Numbered from the stretch's first letter, positions 1 to 7,473 are shown. The stretch: 13,544 bases of DNA from CAZQYC01 sp043746555 (GCA_043746555.1 JAYTQU010000073.1:1-13544); one strand, 5' to 3'. Notes: generated by a model from the letters alone, not told the origin. Program-made: numbers and translations.

Positions 1-97
1 CTGAAAAATACTCACGTACTGCCGTGTACGCTGCGCTTTTTCAGGCCGTTGCGCCTTGCCCCGCATCGCTTGATCCCAACCTGACAAAGTAGAACTA
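1..97 (-). repeat. Palindromic repeat element, copy A (cut by window start)
   Basis: The reverse complement of this stretch matches the left two thirds of the element at 2697-2846 almost base for base: the ACTTTGTCAGGTTG terminus, the GATCAAG block, GGGGCAAGGCGCAACGGCC, CTGAAAAAGCGCAGCGTACA and the centre with a GTACGTGA motif. Only a few substitutions separate the copies. Copy A lies in the opposite orientation and its other end falls outside the window. It carries no coding capacity for a transposase, so it is best called a MITE-like or intergenic palindromic repeat. Its name and mobility are unknown. Confidence 0.85.
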
Positions 98-149
98 ATT
101 GCGAGTTGCCAATCGCGCGCTGCCAGTTGCACGTCAGGGATTGACGACT

Positions 150-544
150 ATGCCTTTCAAGTTTGATATCGATACGACCGTCGGCGTCATCCGCGAAACG
201 TGGACGGGTTGCGTCGATTTGATGGAACTGAAAGACAGCTGCCTTCCCGAAAGAACGCACAAGGACTATGTACTGCGTATGGCGATGATTTTCGATTTTC
301 GTCAGGGGACCGCCTCGATTGACGCCAAAGACATCATGCAATTTGCGTTGTGGTTCGGCGATAAAGATCCGCCCGCCAGACATGCATCGTCGTATCGCGA
401 GAAACCGGTTTTGGGTTCGCAGAGATGTTCGCGCTGATGAGCAATGCGGCGAAACATCAAACCAATGCGACGTGCGTATTTTATTCTTTCGAACAAGCGG
501 ACGCGCGGCTCGGTGCATCGAATCCCATCGACAGCCAACCGTAA
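150..544 (+). pseudogene. Frameshifted small conserved hypothetical protein
   Basis: The first frame starts at ATG 150 (MPFKFDIDTTVGVIRETW) and reads well to about residue 78 (WFGDKDPPARHA, near base 385). It then runs into unrelated sequence and stops at 437. A frame shifted by one base takes over at 386 (IVVSRETGFGFAEMFALM) and continues to TAA at 542-544, ending NPIDSQP. The two pieces join into one sensible protein of about 131 residues if a single base is restored near 384-386. From memory the pattern (acidic-basic start, RETWTG, HxDY, SDFR-like MIFDFR, VVSRETGFGFAEMF, FYSFEQA) resembles a widespread uncharacterised family of about 120-130 residues. No function is assigned. There is no homopolymer at the shift, so a true mutation is at least as likely as a read error. 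The nearest Shine-Dalgarno candidate is weak (AGGGA at about 136-140). Confidence 0.65.
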
Positions 545-729
545 TTTGCATGCACGCCGCGCCTTCTGGATTTTCCTGCCGCAGCGCGAGCAGTTTTCCG
601 GCTTCAGACCAACAATTCTTTCCGTTCCAATCGTCGTCGCTGCGGTAGGCTGACCTCTCGCCGATCTTGATCGATTGGCGATTTCGACTATCGATAACGA
701 GACTTAGATGATCTTCGGGGAAGAATCGA

Positions 730-2610
730 ATGCGCACTTTGAAATCCATCGCCATAGTTTGCGTCGCGTTTGTCGCTACATCGTTCATCGCTTTGAGCGC
801 GCATGCCCAATCCGCATCGAATGACGATTCAACTCATCCCGGTCGTGTCGTGTATGAGCGTACGTGCGGTGCGTGTCACAACAATCCGGAAGCCTCGCGC
901 GCGCCCGCGTTGGCAACACTGCGAAATTTCAGTCGGGCGATGGTCGAATATGCCATCGATGTCGGTTACATGAAGATGCAGGCGATCGATCTGAAACCTG
1001 TCGAGCGGACGCAACTTCTCGATTGGCTTTCGATGGGCCAAGGTAACGCGAGCGCATGGATCGCCAAGGCGAAATGTTCCGGTAAGACAGCGCTCATCGA
1101 CGTATCCGCCGTACCGATTGCGACAACCTTTGGACTCGGCGCGCGCAATTTGCGCTACCAAAGCGCTGCGCAAACCGGACTCAAAACAGCCGACTTCGCA
1201 AAGCTCGAACTCGCATGGGCCATCGCCTTTCCACAAACTCCGACCATGCGTTCGCAGCCGATGGTTGTCGGGAATACGCTATTCGTGGCGGCAACCGACT
1301 CGGGCCGACTCTTTGCAATCGACGCTCAAAGCGGTTGTTTGAAGTGGCAGTACGAATCGCCGCATCCTCTGCGTTCTTCGCTCAGCTATGGCGAAATCCA
1401 AAAAGGAATGCCGGTCATTCTGATAGGCGATGCGCTCGGTGCCGTTATCGCCATCGATGCGATCACAGGCAAGCCACTGTGGCGCACCGATATACGAGTG
1501 CATGAAGCCAACCGCATTACCGGCACACCGACCATTTACAAGGTTCGGGTTTTCGCTCCGTTGTCTGGCGTCGAGATCAGCTACACCAGACTCGACACCT
1601 ACGAGTGTTGCAAACTTCAAGGCGCAGTGGTCGCACTCGATCTCAAGACCGGCAAAAAATTATGGATCGGACGCACCATGCCGCCCGCCACTAAACAAAA
1701 GTTGAATCGCGCAGGCGCGCAACTATGGGGACCATCCGGCACGCCGATTTGGAGTTCGCCTGCCATCGATGAAAAACGCAACGTGTTGTATGTCGGCACC
1801 GGCGAAAACAATTCGTTACCCGCTACCAACACCTCCGACGCCATCATCGCATTCGATCTCGACACCGGCGAACGAAAGTGGGTGTTTCAAGCAACCAAGA
1901 AAGACGTATGGAACTACGCCTGTCGCAGCGGCGCGAACTGCGACTTCGGCGATGAAGCAATCATTCGCGATTACGACTTCGGCGGTTCCGTGATGATTGT
2001 CAAACGCAAAGACGGTCGCGATTTGTTGGTCGCCGGTCAAAAGGCGGGGGTGGTGTGGGCGCTCGATCCCGATAATAAAGGCGCATTGGTTTGGTCGACT
2101 AAGATCGGCATCGGCGGCGCGAACGGCGGCATTCACTGGGGCACGGCGACCGACGGCACACGCGTCTTCGCGTCGGTTAACGATCGTGGACCGTCAACGG
2201 ATCAACCCGACGCACAACCCGGATTGCATGCATTCGATCTTGAGACAGGGAAACTTCTGTGGAGCCACAAAGCACAAGGCGATTGTAGTGGCGATCGTAA
2301 GCAGCGCTTCGCGCGATGCGCGACACGCCTCGGCTATTCGGCTGCACCGTTGGTTGTAGACGGCGCGGTGGTTCAAGGCGCCGTCGATGGAATTCTTCGT
2401 GTGTTCGATGCGGCAACCGGCGCGACACTTTGGACCTACGACACGATGCGAAAATTCGATACCGTCAACGGCGTCGCCGGTAACGGCGGTTCGATTGATT
2501 CGTCGCCTTACGTCGCGGCCAACGGAACATTGTTCGTTGTTTCGGGCTATGCGCGTTTTGGCGAAGCGCCGGGAAATGTGTTGCTCGCGTTTCGACCGAA
2601 ACGAAAGTAA
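730..2610 (+). CDS. Periplasmic cytochrome c/PQQ quinohemoprotein dehydrogenase, polyvinyl-alcohol-dehydrogenase type
   Basis: 626 residues. A signal peptide (residues 1 to about 26, ending SAHAQ) sends the protein to the periplasm. Residues about 35-105 form a small c-type cytochrome: heme-binding CGACH at 46-50, with Met81 or Met83 in GYMKMQA as likely axial ligand. Residues about 135-622 form a PQQ beta-propeller with repeated blade ends of the type AxDxxTGKxLW (for example 242-251, 302-312, 374-384, 501-511, 559-568). A vicinal cysteine pair (293-294, YECCKLQG) sits where polyvinyl alcohol dehydrogenases have one. GTGENNSLPATNTSD (356-370), DVWNYAC (392-398) and LLVAGQKAGVVWALDPD (432-448) also fit that family (EC 1.1.2.6-like). 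The expected role is oxidation of an alcohol with electrons passed from PQQ to the fused heme. The true substrate cannot be read from the sequence. The start is supported by GGGGAAG at 717-723, six bases before ATG. No PQQ biosynthesis genes are in view. Confidence 0.88.
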   Translation: MRTLKSIAIVCVAFVATSFIALSAHAQSASNDDSTHPGRVVYERTCGACHNNPEASRAPALATLRNFSRAMVEYAIDVGYMKMQAIDLKPVERTQLLDWLSMGQGNASAWIAKAKCSGKTALIDVSAVPIATTFGLGARNLRYQSAAQTGLKTADFAKLELAWAIAFPQTPTMRSQPMVVGNTLFVAATDSGRLFAIDAQSGCLKWQYESPHPLRSSLSYGEIQKGMPVILIGDALGAVIAIDAITGKPLWRTDIRVHEANRITGTPTIYKVRVFAPLSGVEISYTRLDTYECCKLQGAVVALDLKTGKKLWIGRTMPPATKQKLNRAGAQLWGPSGTPIWSSPAIDEKRNVLYVGTGENNSLPATNTSDAIIAFDLDTGERKWVFQATKKDVWNYACRSGANCDFGDEAIIRDYDFGGSVMIVKRKDGRDLLVAGQKAGVVWALDPDNKGALVWSTKIGIGGANGGIHWGTATDGTRVFASVNDRGPSTDQPDAQPGLHAFDLETGKLLWSHKAQGDCSGDRKQRFARCATRLGYSAAPLVVDGAVVQGAVDGILRVFDAATGATLWTYDTMRKFDTVNGVAGNGGSIDSSPYVAANGTLFVVSGYARFGEAPGNVLLAFRPKRK

Positions 2611-2696
2611 CGATCGAATCGAAAACTAGTTCTTAAGATTAAAGAGCCGGCGATTTTCACCGCCCGCTGTCGAATCCATTTGTCGGATTAGGTTAC

Positions 2697-2846
2697 AATT
2701 TTACTTTGTCAGGTTGGGATCAAGCTCTGCGGGGCAAGGCGCAACGGCCTGAAAAAGCGCAGCGTACACACGACAGTACGTGAATATTTTTCAGGCCGGT
2801 GCAACGCCGCACCGCGCGCTTCAGCGCAACCTGACAAAGTAGAATT
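2697..2846 (+). repeat. Palindromic repeat element, copy B (complete, about 150 bp)
   Basis: The element is bounded by near-perfect 20-bp terminal inverted repeats: 2697-2716 (AATTTTACTTTGTCAGGTTG) and 2827-2846, which differ at one base. Inside is a second inverted pair, GGCCTGAAAAA at 2746-2756 and TTTTTCAGGCC at 2787-2797, around a small hairpin with CGTAC and GTACG arms. The whole element could therefore fold as a long nested hairpin. It matches copy A at 1-97 in inverted orientation. No open reading frame of interest lies in it. The right terminal repeat overlaps the stop codon of the decayed minus-strand gene next door. Confidence 0.85.
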
Positions 2847-3110
2847 AATAGTCGACGCGAACCGCTTGGGTGTAGACGCCTTGATTCGGCGCGGTCACGC
2901 AAAGCTTGCCGCGAAAATCGGTTCGTCATGGTGCGCCCCGCCATCGAGGCCTATCGCGATCGCAGTGTAGTCGCCGATGAACACGCCGTGCACCACATCG
3001 CCCGAATCCGTGACGGCGATGAATTGAATTTGCGCATTTTCGCTTTCCTACGTTAAGCGACGCAGTGGCGCGCCAGCGGTCGATTGTGACTGGCAACGCG
3101 CGGACGATGA
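2845..3110 (-). pseudogene. Decayed C-terminal fragment of a secreted BNR/sialidase-like protein
   Basis: On the minus strand three frames carry consecutive parts of one recognisable C-terminus. From the amino side: VTIDRWRATASLNV (about 3049-3090); after a one-base shift near 3048, ESENAQIQFIAVTDSGDVV (down to about 2990) and VFIGDYTAIAIGLDGGAH (to about 2930); after another shift near 2920, TDFRGKLCVTAPNQG then VYTQAVRVDY, ending at TAA (2845-2847). The series IQFI, FIGDYTAIAIG, TDFRG, PNQxxYTQAV is, from memory, the typical tail of large secreted BNR-repeat or exo-sialidase-like proteins of Xanthomonadales and relatives. Only this tail is visible. Further upstream (above about 3110) I cannot recognise the protein. 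The family assignment is an inference from motif order. Confidence 0.6.
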
Positions 3111-3488
3111 TGATGGAAAGGAGCGGCAACTGCTGGGTCTGCTTGCGCTAGCGCGACCACCGCCGCCGGCGACATAAACAAATGCATCGATGCGCATTCG
3201 TGTTGATTTTATCCTTGCAAAGAGTTTGAGACTTTATTGGTCCGCTCGCATCGGGGAACGCAAGCTTGCATTCTGCCGGGGCAACGATAAGGTCTCGCCG
3301 CACGAATATGCGCGGCGCGCATCTTAGGCTCGATTCATGACAGGTCGTGAGGGTATAAAAAATGTTTCGCTCGCAAATACAAGGGCGGGAAATTGACGCA
3401 TTACTGTTAGCTCGAACGATTTGTTGCGTCGAACCGCTAGCGATTTACGGCCTAAACCCGCGAAGAAAATTGACGCATGAGGGTAATC
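3111..3488. other. Gene-poor stretch between decayed gene and S53 peptidase
   Basis: No convincing gene, RNA gene or terminator was found here. The only reading frame with a decent ribosome site is a 57-codon frame from ATG 3362 (GAGGG at 3349-3353) to TAA 3535. Its composition is not protein-like and it overlaps the slightly better candidate at 3489. The stretch probably contains further decayed sequence. Confidence 0.5.
3390..3478 (+). repeat. 12-bp direct repeat, two copies 77 bp apart
   Basis: AAATTGACGCAT occurs at 3390-3401 and again at 3467-3478. Two exact 12-mers this close are mildly unusual and could be a regulator's paired site or leftover duplication. TTGACG resembles a -35 hexamer, but no matching -10 is evident for either copy. 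Confidence 0.4.
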
Positions 3489-3647
3489 ATGCTTTTCACA
3501 ATGAATCCAAATTTGGAAACTTCCCTCACGAGTAAACCTCGAAGTCGAAAACTCTTTTGGTCGCTTGGCGGTTGCTTGGCGCTCGCTTCGATCTATCAAA
3601 GTTCGATTGCTCTTCAACAGCGCCGGGACTATGATCGCGCGCTTTAA
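3489..3647 (+). CDS. Tentative small membrane protein (52 residues)
   Basis: A short open frame starts at ATG 3489, five bases after GAGGG (3479-3483), and stops at TAA 3645-3647. The product has a basic stretch (SKPRSRK, residues 15-21), a single hydrophobic segment (LFWSLGGCLALASIY, about 22-36) and a charged tail (QQRRDYDRAL). That layout suits a single-pass inner-membrane peptide or a cleaved export signal. It has no recognised family. It lies 222 bases upstream of the S53 peptidase start on the same strand, so it could share a transcript. A chance ORF in a decayed region is a real alternative. Confidence 0.25.
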   Translation: MLFTMNPNLETSLTSKPRSRKLFWSLGGCLALASIYQSSIALQQRRDYDRAL

Positions 3648-3857
3648 AATTCGTAACACAACAAAACAGGCGATGACTTACTCATGTGTGTCGCTAGTTA
3701 ACTGCGATCGTCCGAGCGATCTCTCGGTCAATCTATCGGGCGAACGCCTTGGTTCTAACTCAATGTGAGAGCACGCGTCATCCGATCGAAGTCAATCACT
3801 CACTCTTGCAACACAGTCGCCGTACGCGGCGAATTCGAATGCACCCATCGTCGGTGC

Positions 3858-3872
3858 GGAGGTTCAATCGTG
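3858..3872 (+). promoter_or_regulatory. Ribosome binding site and GTG start of the S53 peptidase
   Basis: GGAGG at 3858-3862 sits seven bases before GTG 3870-3872, which is in frame with the peptidase. The frame is open back to an ATG at 3765, but those 35 extra residues are rich in Arg, Cys and His, have no ribosome site, and would place the signal peptide far inside the protein. The GTG start leaves a normal N-terminal signal. Confidence 0.75.
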
Positions 3873-6143
3873 ATTACAGTATTAGACTCCATTTGCAACG
3901 CGATCAAAGTAAGCCGCAAATCGCTTACCTTATTGATTATTTCCGTTCTCATTTTTGGCGCTGCTTCCGGAGCGGAGGTGCCGGCGTTATCCGCCAATCC
4001 CTCTACGGTCGCGCGCGCGACGTTGCTACGTCCGGGCGACCGATTGGGCGGCAGATTGACGAGCACGCGCAGTGTCCACGTCATGATCGCTCTTAAATTG
4101 CGCAATCGCGATGTCTTGGATAGCTTCATCGCCGTAAACAGTACGCAACGTGGGATGGGGGTGCCGCAACCGATGAGTGCGCGGCAACTCAGCGTCGAAC
4201 ACTTGCCGACTCCGGCGCAGGCGCAAGCAGTGGTCGACTACTTGCGGAATGCCGGATTTCAAAACATCGCGGTCGCGCCAAATCGTTTGTTGGTATCGGC
4301 GGATGGGCTGGCCGGTGCCGTAGAGTCTACTTTTAAGACCACCTTGATGCAGGTGACAACGCGCGATGGCCGCGACGCACATGCCAACACCGATCCGGTA
4401 ACAATTCCCGACTATCTGCAAGATAGCGTGTTGTCGGTGATCGGTTTGCAAAACGTCTACGAAGTACACACCATGTCGAGAGCGCTGGCGACCAGCGTGT
4501 CTCCGGACGCCGTAACGCCGCAAGCGGTGACCGGTCACAATCCCAATGATTTTTCGTCGATCTACGGTGCCGCTTCATTGCCGAGCGCCGCCGGCGTGAC
4601 GGTCGGCATCATGACCAACGGCAAACTCACGCAGACCATTACCGACCTCAATACGTTTACCTCCAACAACGGTTTGCCCACGGTAACGACTCAGACTGTC
4701 AATACCAACGGGACGGGTTCCGACACCGCGGGCGTTACCGAATGGGATATCGATAGCCAGGATGTTGTCGGCGCGGCCGGCGGCCAGGTGGGAAAGATCA
4801 TCTTTTACAATGTCCCCACGCTGTCGAACTCAAACATGACGGCAAACATCAATACCATCGTCAGCGCCAACGCCGCAAAAATCATTAACGTCTCGCTCGG
4901 CGAGTGCGAGACCAGCGCGCGCAGCGACGGCTCGGCGGCGGCGCAAGATCAAAGTTTTGCGGTTGCCGTTGCACAAGGGCAAACGTTTTCCATATCGACG
5001 GGCGATTCCGGTGCCGACGAATGCGGCAACGGCGGTATCACGCCGAGTTGGCCGGCGGCGTCGCAATACGTTGTCGCGGTTTCCGGAACCAGGCTCGATG
5101 CATCGTCGACCACGTGGAATAGCGAAATCGTTTGGAACGATTCGAATGGCGCAACGGGCGGAAGCCAAAGCACATTCGAACCTAAGCCGAGCTGGCAAAA
5201 CGGATTGGTCGGCGGCACGACGCGCGGAGTTGCCGATATTTCCTTCGATGCCTCTCCCAGTTCCGGGGCTCTAGTCATCGTGAAGGGGGCAACGCAACAG
5301 TGGGGCGGCACCAGTTTAGCGGCGCCGATTTTTGCGGGACTGTGGGCACGCGTGATTGCCGTGAAAGGTGCCAGTGTCGGGTTCGCCGCACCGCTGATCT
5401 ATGCGTTGCCCGCCTCCGATTTTCACGACGTAACATCCGGCAACAACAACGGTTCAAACGCCGGACCGGGTTACGACTTAGCCACTGGCCTGGGTAGTAT
5501 CGACTTTGGCAGCGCAATAAGCCACATCGGCGGCTCCACCGGAAATGTTGCGCCGGTCGCGAACTTCAGCTCAACCGTCAGCGGCCTGGTCGCAAACTTC
5601 ACCGATAGCTCAAACGATAGTGACGGTTCGATCGTTGCGCGTAATTGGACTTTCGGCGACGGCGGCACATCGACAGCGACCAATCCATCGCACACTTACT
5701 CTGCGGCGGGCACTTATAGTGTCGTACTCACGGTTACCGACAACGGAGGCTTGACGAACTCGAAGAGTTCCTCGGTTACAGTCTCGAACGGCGGCGGCAC
5801 GACGTTCTTCCAGAACACCACTTCGCAAGCCATCAACGATTTCCAAACCATTACGTCGTCGATCGTGGTGAGCGGCCTGACCGGATCGGGCCCGTCTAAT
5901 CTTCAGGTTGCGGTAAATATCACGCACACCTACATCGGCGATCTCACGGTTGATCTGATTGCCCCGAACGGCTCGACCGTCAGACTGTGGAACCGAACCG
6001 GTGGCGGCACTCACAACATCGTTCAGACATTCATCGTTGACGCATCGGGAATTACCGCGCCGAACGGCACGTGGAAATTACAAGTCGGCGACCACGCGCG
6101 CCGGGATACCGGCAGGCTGAACAGTTGGAGTCTGCAATTCTGA
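3870..6143 (+). CDS. Secreted S53 (sedolisin/kumamolisin) peptidase with PKD and P domains
   Basis: 757 residues from the GTG start. Order of parts: signal peptide (hydrophobic core about 19-33); pro-kumamolisin activation domain (about 45-200, with LSVEHLPTPAQAQAVVDYL near 107-125); S53 catalytic domain (about 222-553); PKD domain (about 560-638, with NWTFGDGGTST and HTYSAAGTYSVVLTVTD); P-type convertase domain (about 645-757, with ITHTYIGDLTVDLIAPNG and NGTWKLQVGD). The catalytic set is visible: Glu291 and Asp295 in TEWDIDSQ, oxyanion Asp379 in STGDSG, nucleophile Ser482 in GGTSLAAP. Calcium ligands are likely Asp520-Val521 and Asp536 (GPGYDLATG). The proenzyme should cleave itself, usually at acidic pH, and act outside the cell on proteins. 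PKD and P domains often help secretion, stability or substrate binding. The gene stands alone and ends in a strong terminator. An alternative start at 3765 is less likely. Confidence 0.92.
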   Translation: MITVLDSICNAIKVSRKSLTLLIISVLIFGAASGAEVPALSANPSTVARATLLRPGDRLGGRLTSTRSVHVMIALKLRNRDVLDSFIAVNSTQRGMGVPQPMSARQLSVEHLPTPAQAQAVVDYLRNAGFQNIAVAPNRLLVSADGLAGAVESTFKTTLMQVTTRDGRDAHANTDPVTIPDYLQDSVLSVIGLQNVYEVHTMSRALATSVSPDAVTPQAVTGHNPNDFSSIYGAASLPSAAGVTVGIMTNGKLTQTITDLNTFTSNNGLPTVTTQTVNTNGTGSDTAGVTEWDIDSQDVVGAAGGQVGKIIFYNVPTLSNSNMTANINTIVSANAAKIINVSLGECETSARSDGSAAAQDQSFAVAVAQGQTFSISTGDSGADECGNGGITPSWPAASQYVVAVSGTRLDASSTTWNSEIVWNDSNGATGGSQSTFEPKPSWQNGLVGGTTRGVADISFDASPSSGALVIVKGATQQWGGTSLAAPIFAGLWARVIAVKGASVGFAAPLIYALPASDFHDVTSGNNNGSNAGPGYDLATGLGSIDFGSAISHIGGSTGNVAPVANFSSTVSGLVANFTDSSNDSDGSIVARNWTFGDGGTSTATNPSHTYSAAGTYSVVLTVTDNGGLTNSKSSSVTVSNGGGTTFFQNTTSQAINDFQTITSSIVVSGLTGSGPSNLQVAVNITHTYIGDLTVDLIAPNGSTVRLWNRTGGGTHNIVQTFIVDASGITAPNGTWKLQVGDHARRDTGRLNSWSLQF

Positions 6144-6207
6144 TCGATGTATTTCTCGGCGGCTAAACGCCGGCGCGACCGCGCGCGATTGTTTGTACGC
6201 ATACGAC

Positions 6208-6243
6208 AAACCCGGCCTACGGCAACGTAGCGCCGGGATTTTT
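6208..6243 (+). terminator. Strong hairpin terminator after the S53 peptidase, possibly bidirectional
   Basis: CCCGGCCTACG pairs with CGTAGCGCCGGG around a GCAA tetraloop, with one bulged C, and is followed by ATTTTT. The arms lie at 6211-6221 and 6226-6237. On the other strand an A/T-rich flank (GGGTTTGT) follows the same stem, so the hairpin could also end the convergent usher-like gene whose stop is only a few bases away. Confidence 0.85.
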
Positions 6244-6246
6244 GTG

Positions 6247-7473
6247 TCAGAGCGCGCGCGAATATGATAGCTTTATCGACGCATCGCCCTGTTCGCTGAC
6301 GACGCGATTGGCGACCAAGGACAGGACGGCCGTCTTGCTCAACTGAATCGTTTGCTTCATTGCCAGAATATCCGTGTGTCGCAATGCGTAAGTCGTTTCA
6401 TTGGTATACATGATAGCAACGCTATTTCGATCGCTGAGCTTCGCCCCCACGCTCGCGAGCAGTCGCTGTGCAACCGAATCCGTTTCGATCTGCGCGCCCA
6501 ATTCGCGAAACTCCTGACTCTGCAAACGTGCGCGCAGATTCATTTCGAAGCGCTGATCGCTGTGATGCAAGCCCACGCGCAGCAACCAACCGGCACCACC
6601 TTCGTTCTGGCTATTGACGTACTGACTACTGACGTTTTGACTACTGGCCACCGCCACGGACGCATCGCCAATCGCACCCACCGGATGCGTCACTTCTACG
6701 CCTACGATACCCAAATCTTCTTGCAGATATTCGCCGTGCGCTTCAATTTCGAGTCCGGAGTCCGTAGCGCATAACACGGTGGTATTCGCAAACCAAGGGC
6801 CATAGCTATTGCTAGCGATAGCGTAGTCGCGGCGCGCCCGCCCGATTCCCATCGAAAACGATTTACATCCCACTGGTGCTTTGTCGCGCTTTGCAACGAG
6901 CGGTTGGCTAAACGATTGGGTTCGCCCAGCCGAATCACGCGCGGTAAACGACACCGAGTTGGCATCGACAATCGCCACCGACTTTTCCAGCGATAGACCG
7001 TGCCTCGACAGGCCTGTTTCGAGCGACCGATTGGCCGCAAGCACAGCGTCGATAGTGGAAGGAACAATCGCAACGCCCGCAAGCGCCAAGCGATTGGCTG
7101 CAATGAGATCGGAACGTAACGCGAATGCGGTACCGAACTGCACGCCTGCAAAGCGCACCGCACTGCCCCAATCGCCGGGATTACTAACGGCATCGCCGAG
7201 CCGCACTTGATGCGATGAATCGTCGAATTCGCGAGTCCAGGTGGATTCAAGGCGTAATAGCGAATCGGTTTCGCTGTCCAGTGACGCGATCGCCGTTGTG
7301 CTGAGCCGGCCGCCGACAGTCGTCAGCCGCGCATCCCACGACGAGCCGGATTGCGAAAACTGCTGGGCCGACAGCACCGGCCCATCGAAGACGCCGGCCG
7401 CGCTCGATCCGCCAGCAAACCCGCTCGCAAGCAGCCAACTAACCGCCACGGCTATCGATCGAGATTCAATCAC
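6247..7473 (-). CDS. Short usher-like outer-membrane barrel protein (reduced fimbrial usher)
   Basis: 408 residues starting at GTG (7471-7473) with no clear ribosome site. An in-frame stop closes the frame just upstream. A signal peptide covers about 1-27. Residues about 70-195 follow the core of chaperone-usher pilus ushers: SLLRLESTWT, RLGDAVSNPGDWGSAVRFAG, VQFGTAFALRSDLI, LAGVAIVPSTIDAVL, FTARDSAGRTQSFSQPL. After that come RRDYA and alternating barrel-like strands to SIKLSYSRAL. Ushers are normally about 750-850 residues. Here the N-terminal chaperone-binding domain, part of the barrel and the C-terminal domains are missing, yet the frame is clean and has its own signal peptide. No chaperone, adhesin or pilin gene is adjacent. 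It may be a remnant under weak constraint or a reduced barrel with a new role. The usher relation is from motif memory. Confidence 0.65.
   Translation of the reverse strand: MIESRSIAVAVSWLLASGFAGGSSAAGVFDGPVLSAQQFSQSGSSWDARLTTVGGRLSTTAIASLDSETDSLLRLESTWTREFDDSSHQVRLGDAVSNPGDWGSAVRFAGVQFGTAFALRSDLIAANRLALAGVAIVPSTIDAVLAANRSLETGLSRHGLSLEKSVAIVDANSVSFTARDSAGRTQSFSQPLVAKRDKAPVGCKSFSMGIGRARRDYAIASNSYGPWFANTTVLCATDSGLEIEAHGEYLQEDLGIVGVEVTHPVGAIGDASVAVASSQNVSSQYVNSQNEGGAGWLLRVGLHHSDQRFEMNLRARLQSQEFRELGAQIETDSVAQRLLASVGAKLSDRNSVAIMYTNETTYALRHTDILAMKQTIQLSKTAVLSLVANRVVSEQGDASIKLSYSRAL
6612..6648 (-). repeat. Short in-gene tandem repeat, period 15 bp
   Basis: TATTGACGTACTGAC, TACTGACGTTTTGAC and a third partial unit TACTGG lie in tandem inside the usher-like gene and encode SSQNV, SSQYV, NSQN (residues about 277-290). 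This Ser/Gln/Asn segment looks like an expanded surface loop between barrel strands. Slippage at such a repeat would change the loop length without breaking the frame. Confidence 0.6.

Noticed and set aside
12..788. Long minus-strand open frame of 258 codons
   Set aside because: It is antisense to the frameshifted small gene and the start of the quinohemoprotein, begins inside the latter's signal peptide and ends in the repeat. Its Arg/His/Ser-rich composition is typical of a shadow frame.
2674..2690. AATCC/GGATT small hairpin after the quinohemoprotein gene as a terminator
   Set aside because: The stem has only five base pairs and no T-run follows directly. The nearby palindromic element is a better candidate for transcript ending.
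3362..3535. 57-codon plus-strand frame with GAGGG ribosome-like site
   Set aside because: The product has no domain-like pattern, and it overlaps the slightly better membrane-peptide candidate at 3489. The ribosome-like motif alone is not enough.
3324..3659. 111-codon minus-strand frame
   Set aside because: No recognisable motif, no ribosome site noted, and composition like random translation. It overlaps the better-supported small plus-strand frame.
3764..3780. TGTGA near 3764 as a CRP half-site
   Set aside because: The opposite half-site TCACA at the required spacing is missing.
4026..4538. 170-codon minus-strand frame
   Set aside because: It is fully antisense to the S53 pro-domain and is Arg/His rich, so it is a shadow.
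6702..7250. 182-codon minus-strand frame
   Set aside because: It lies inside the usher-like gene in another frame. The usher frame carries the family motifs; this one carries none.
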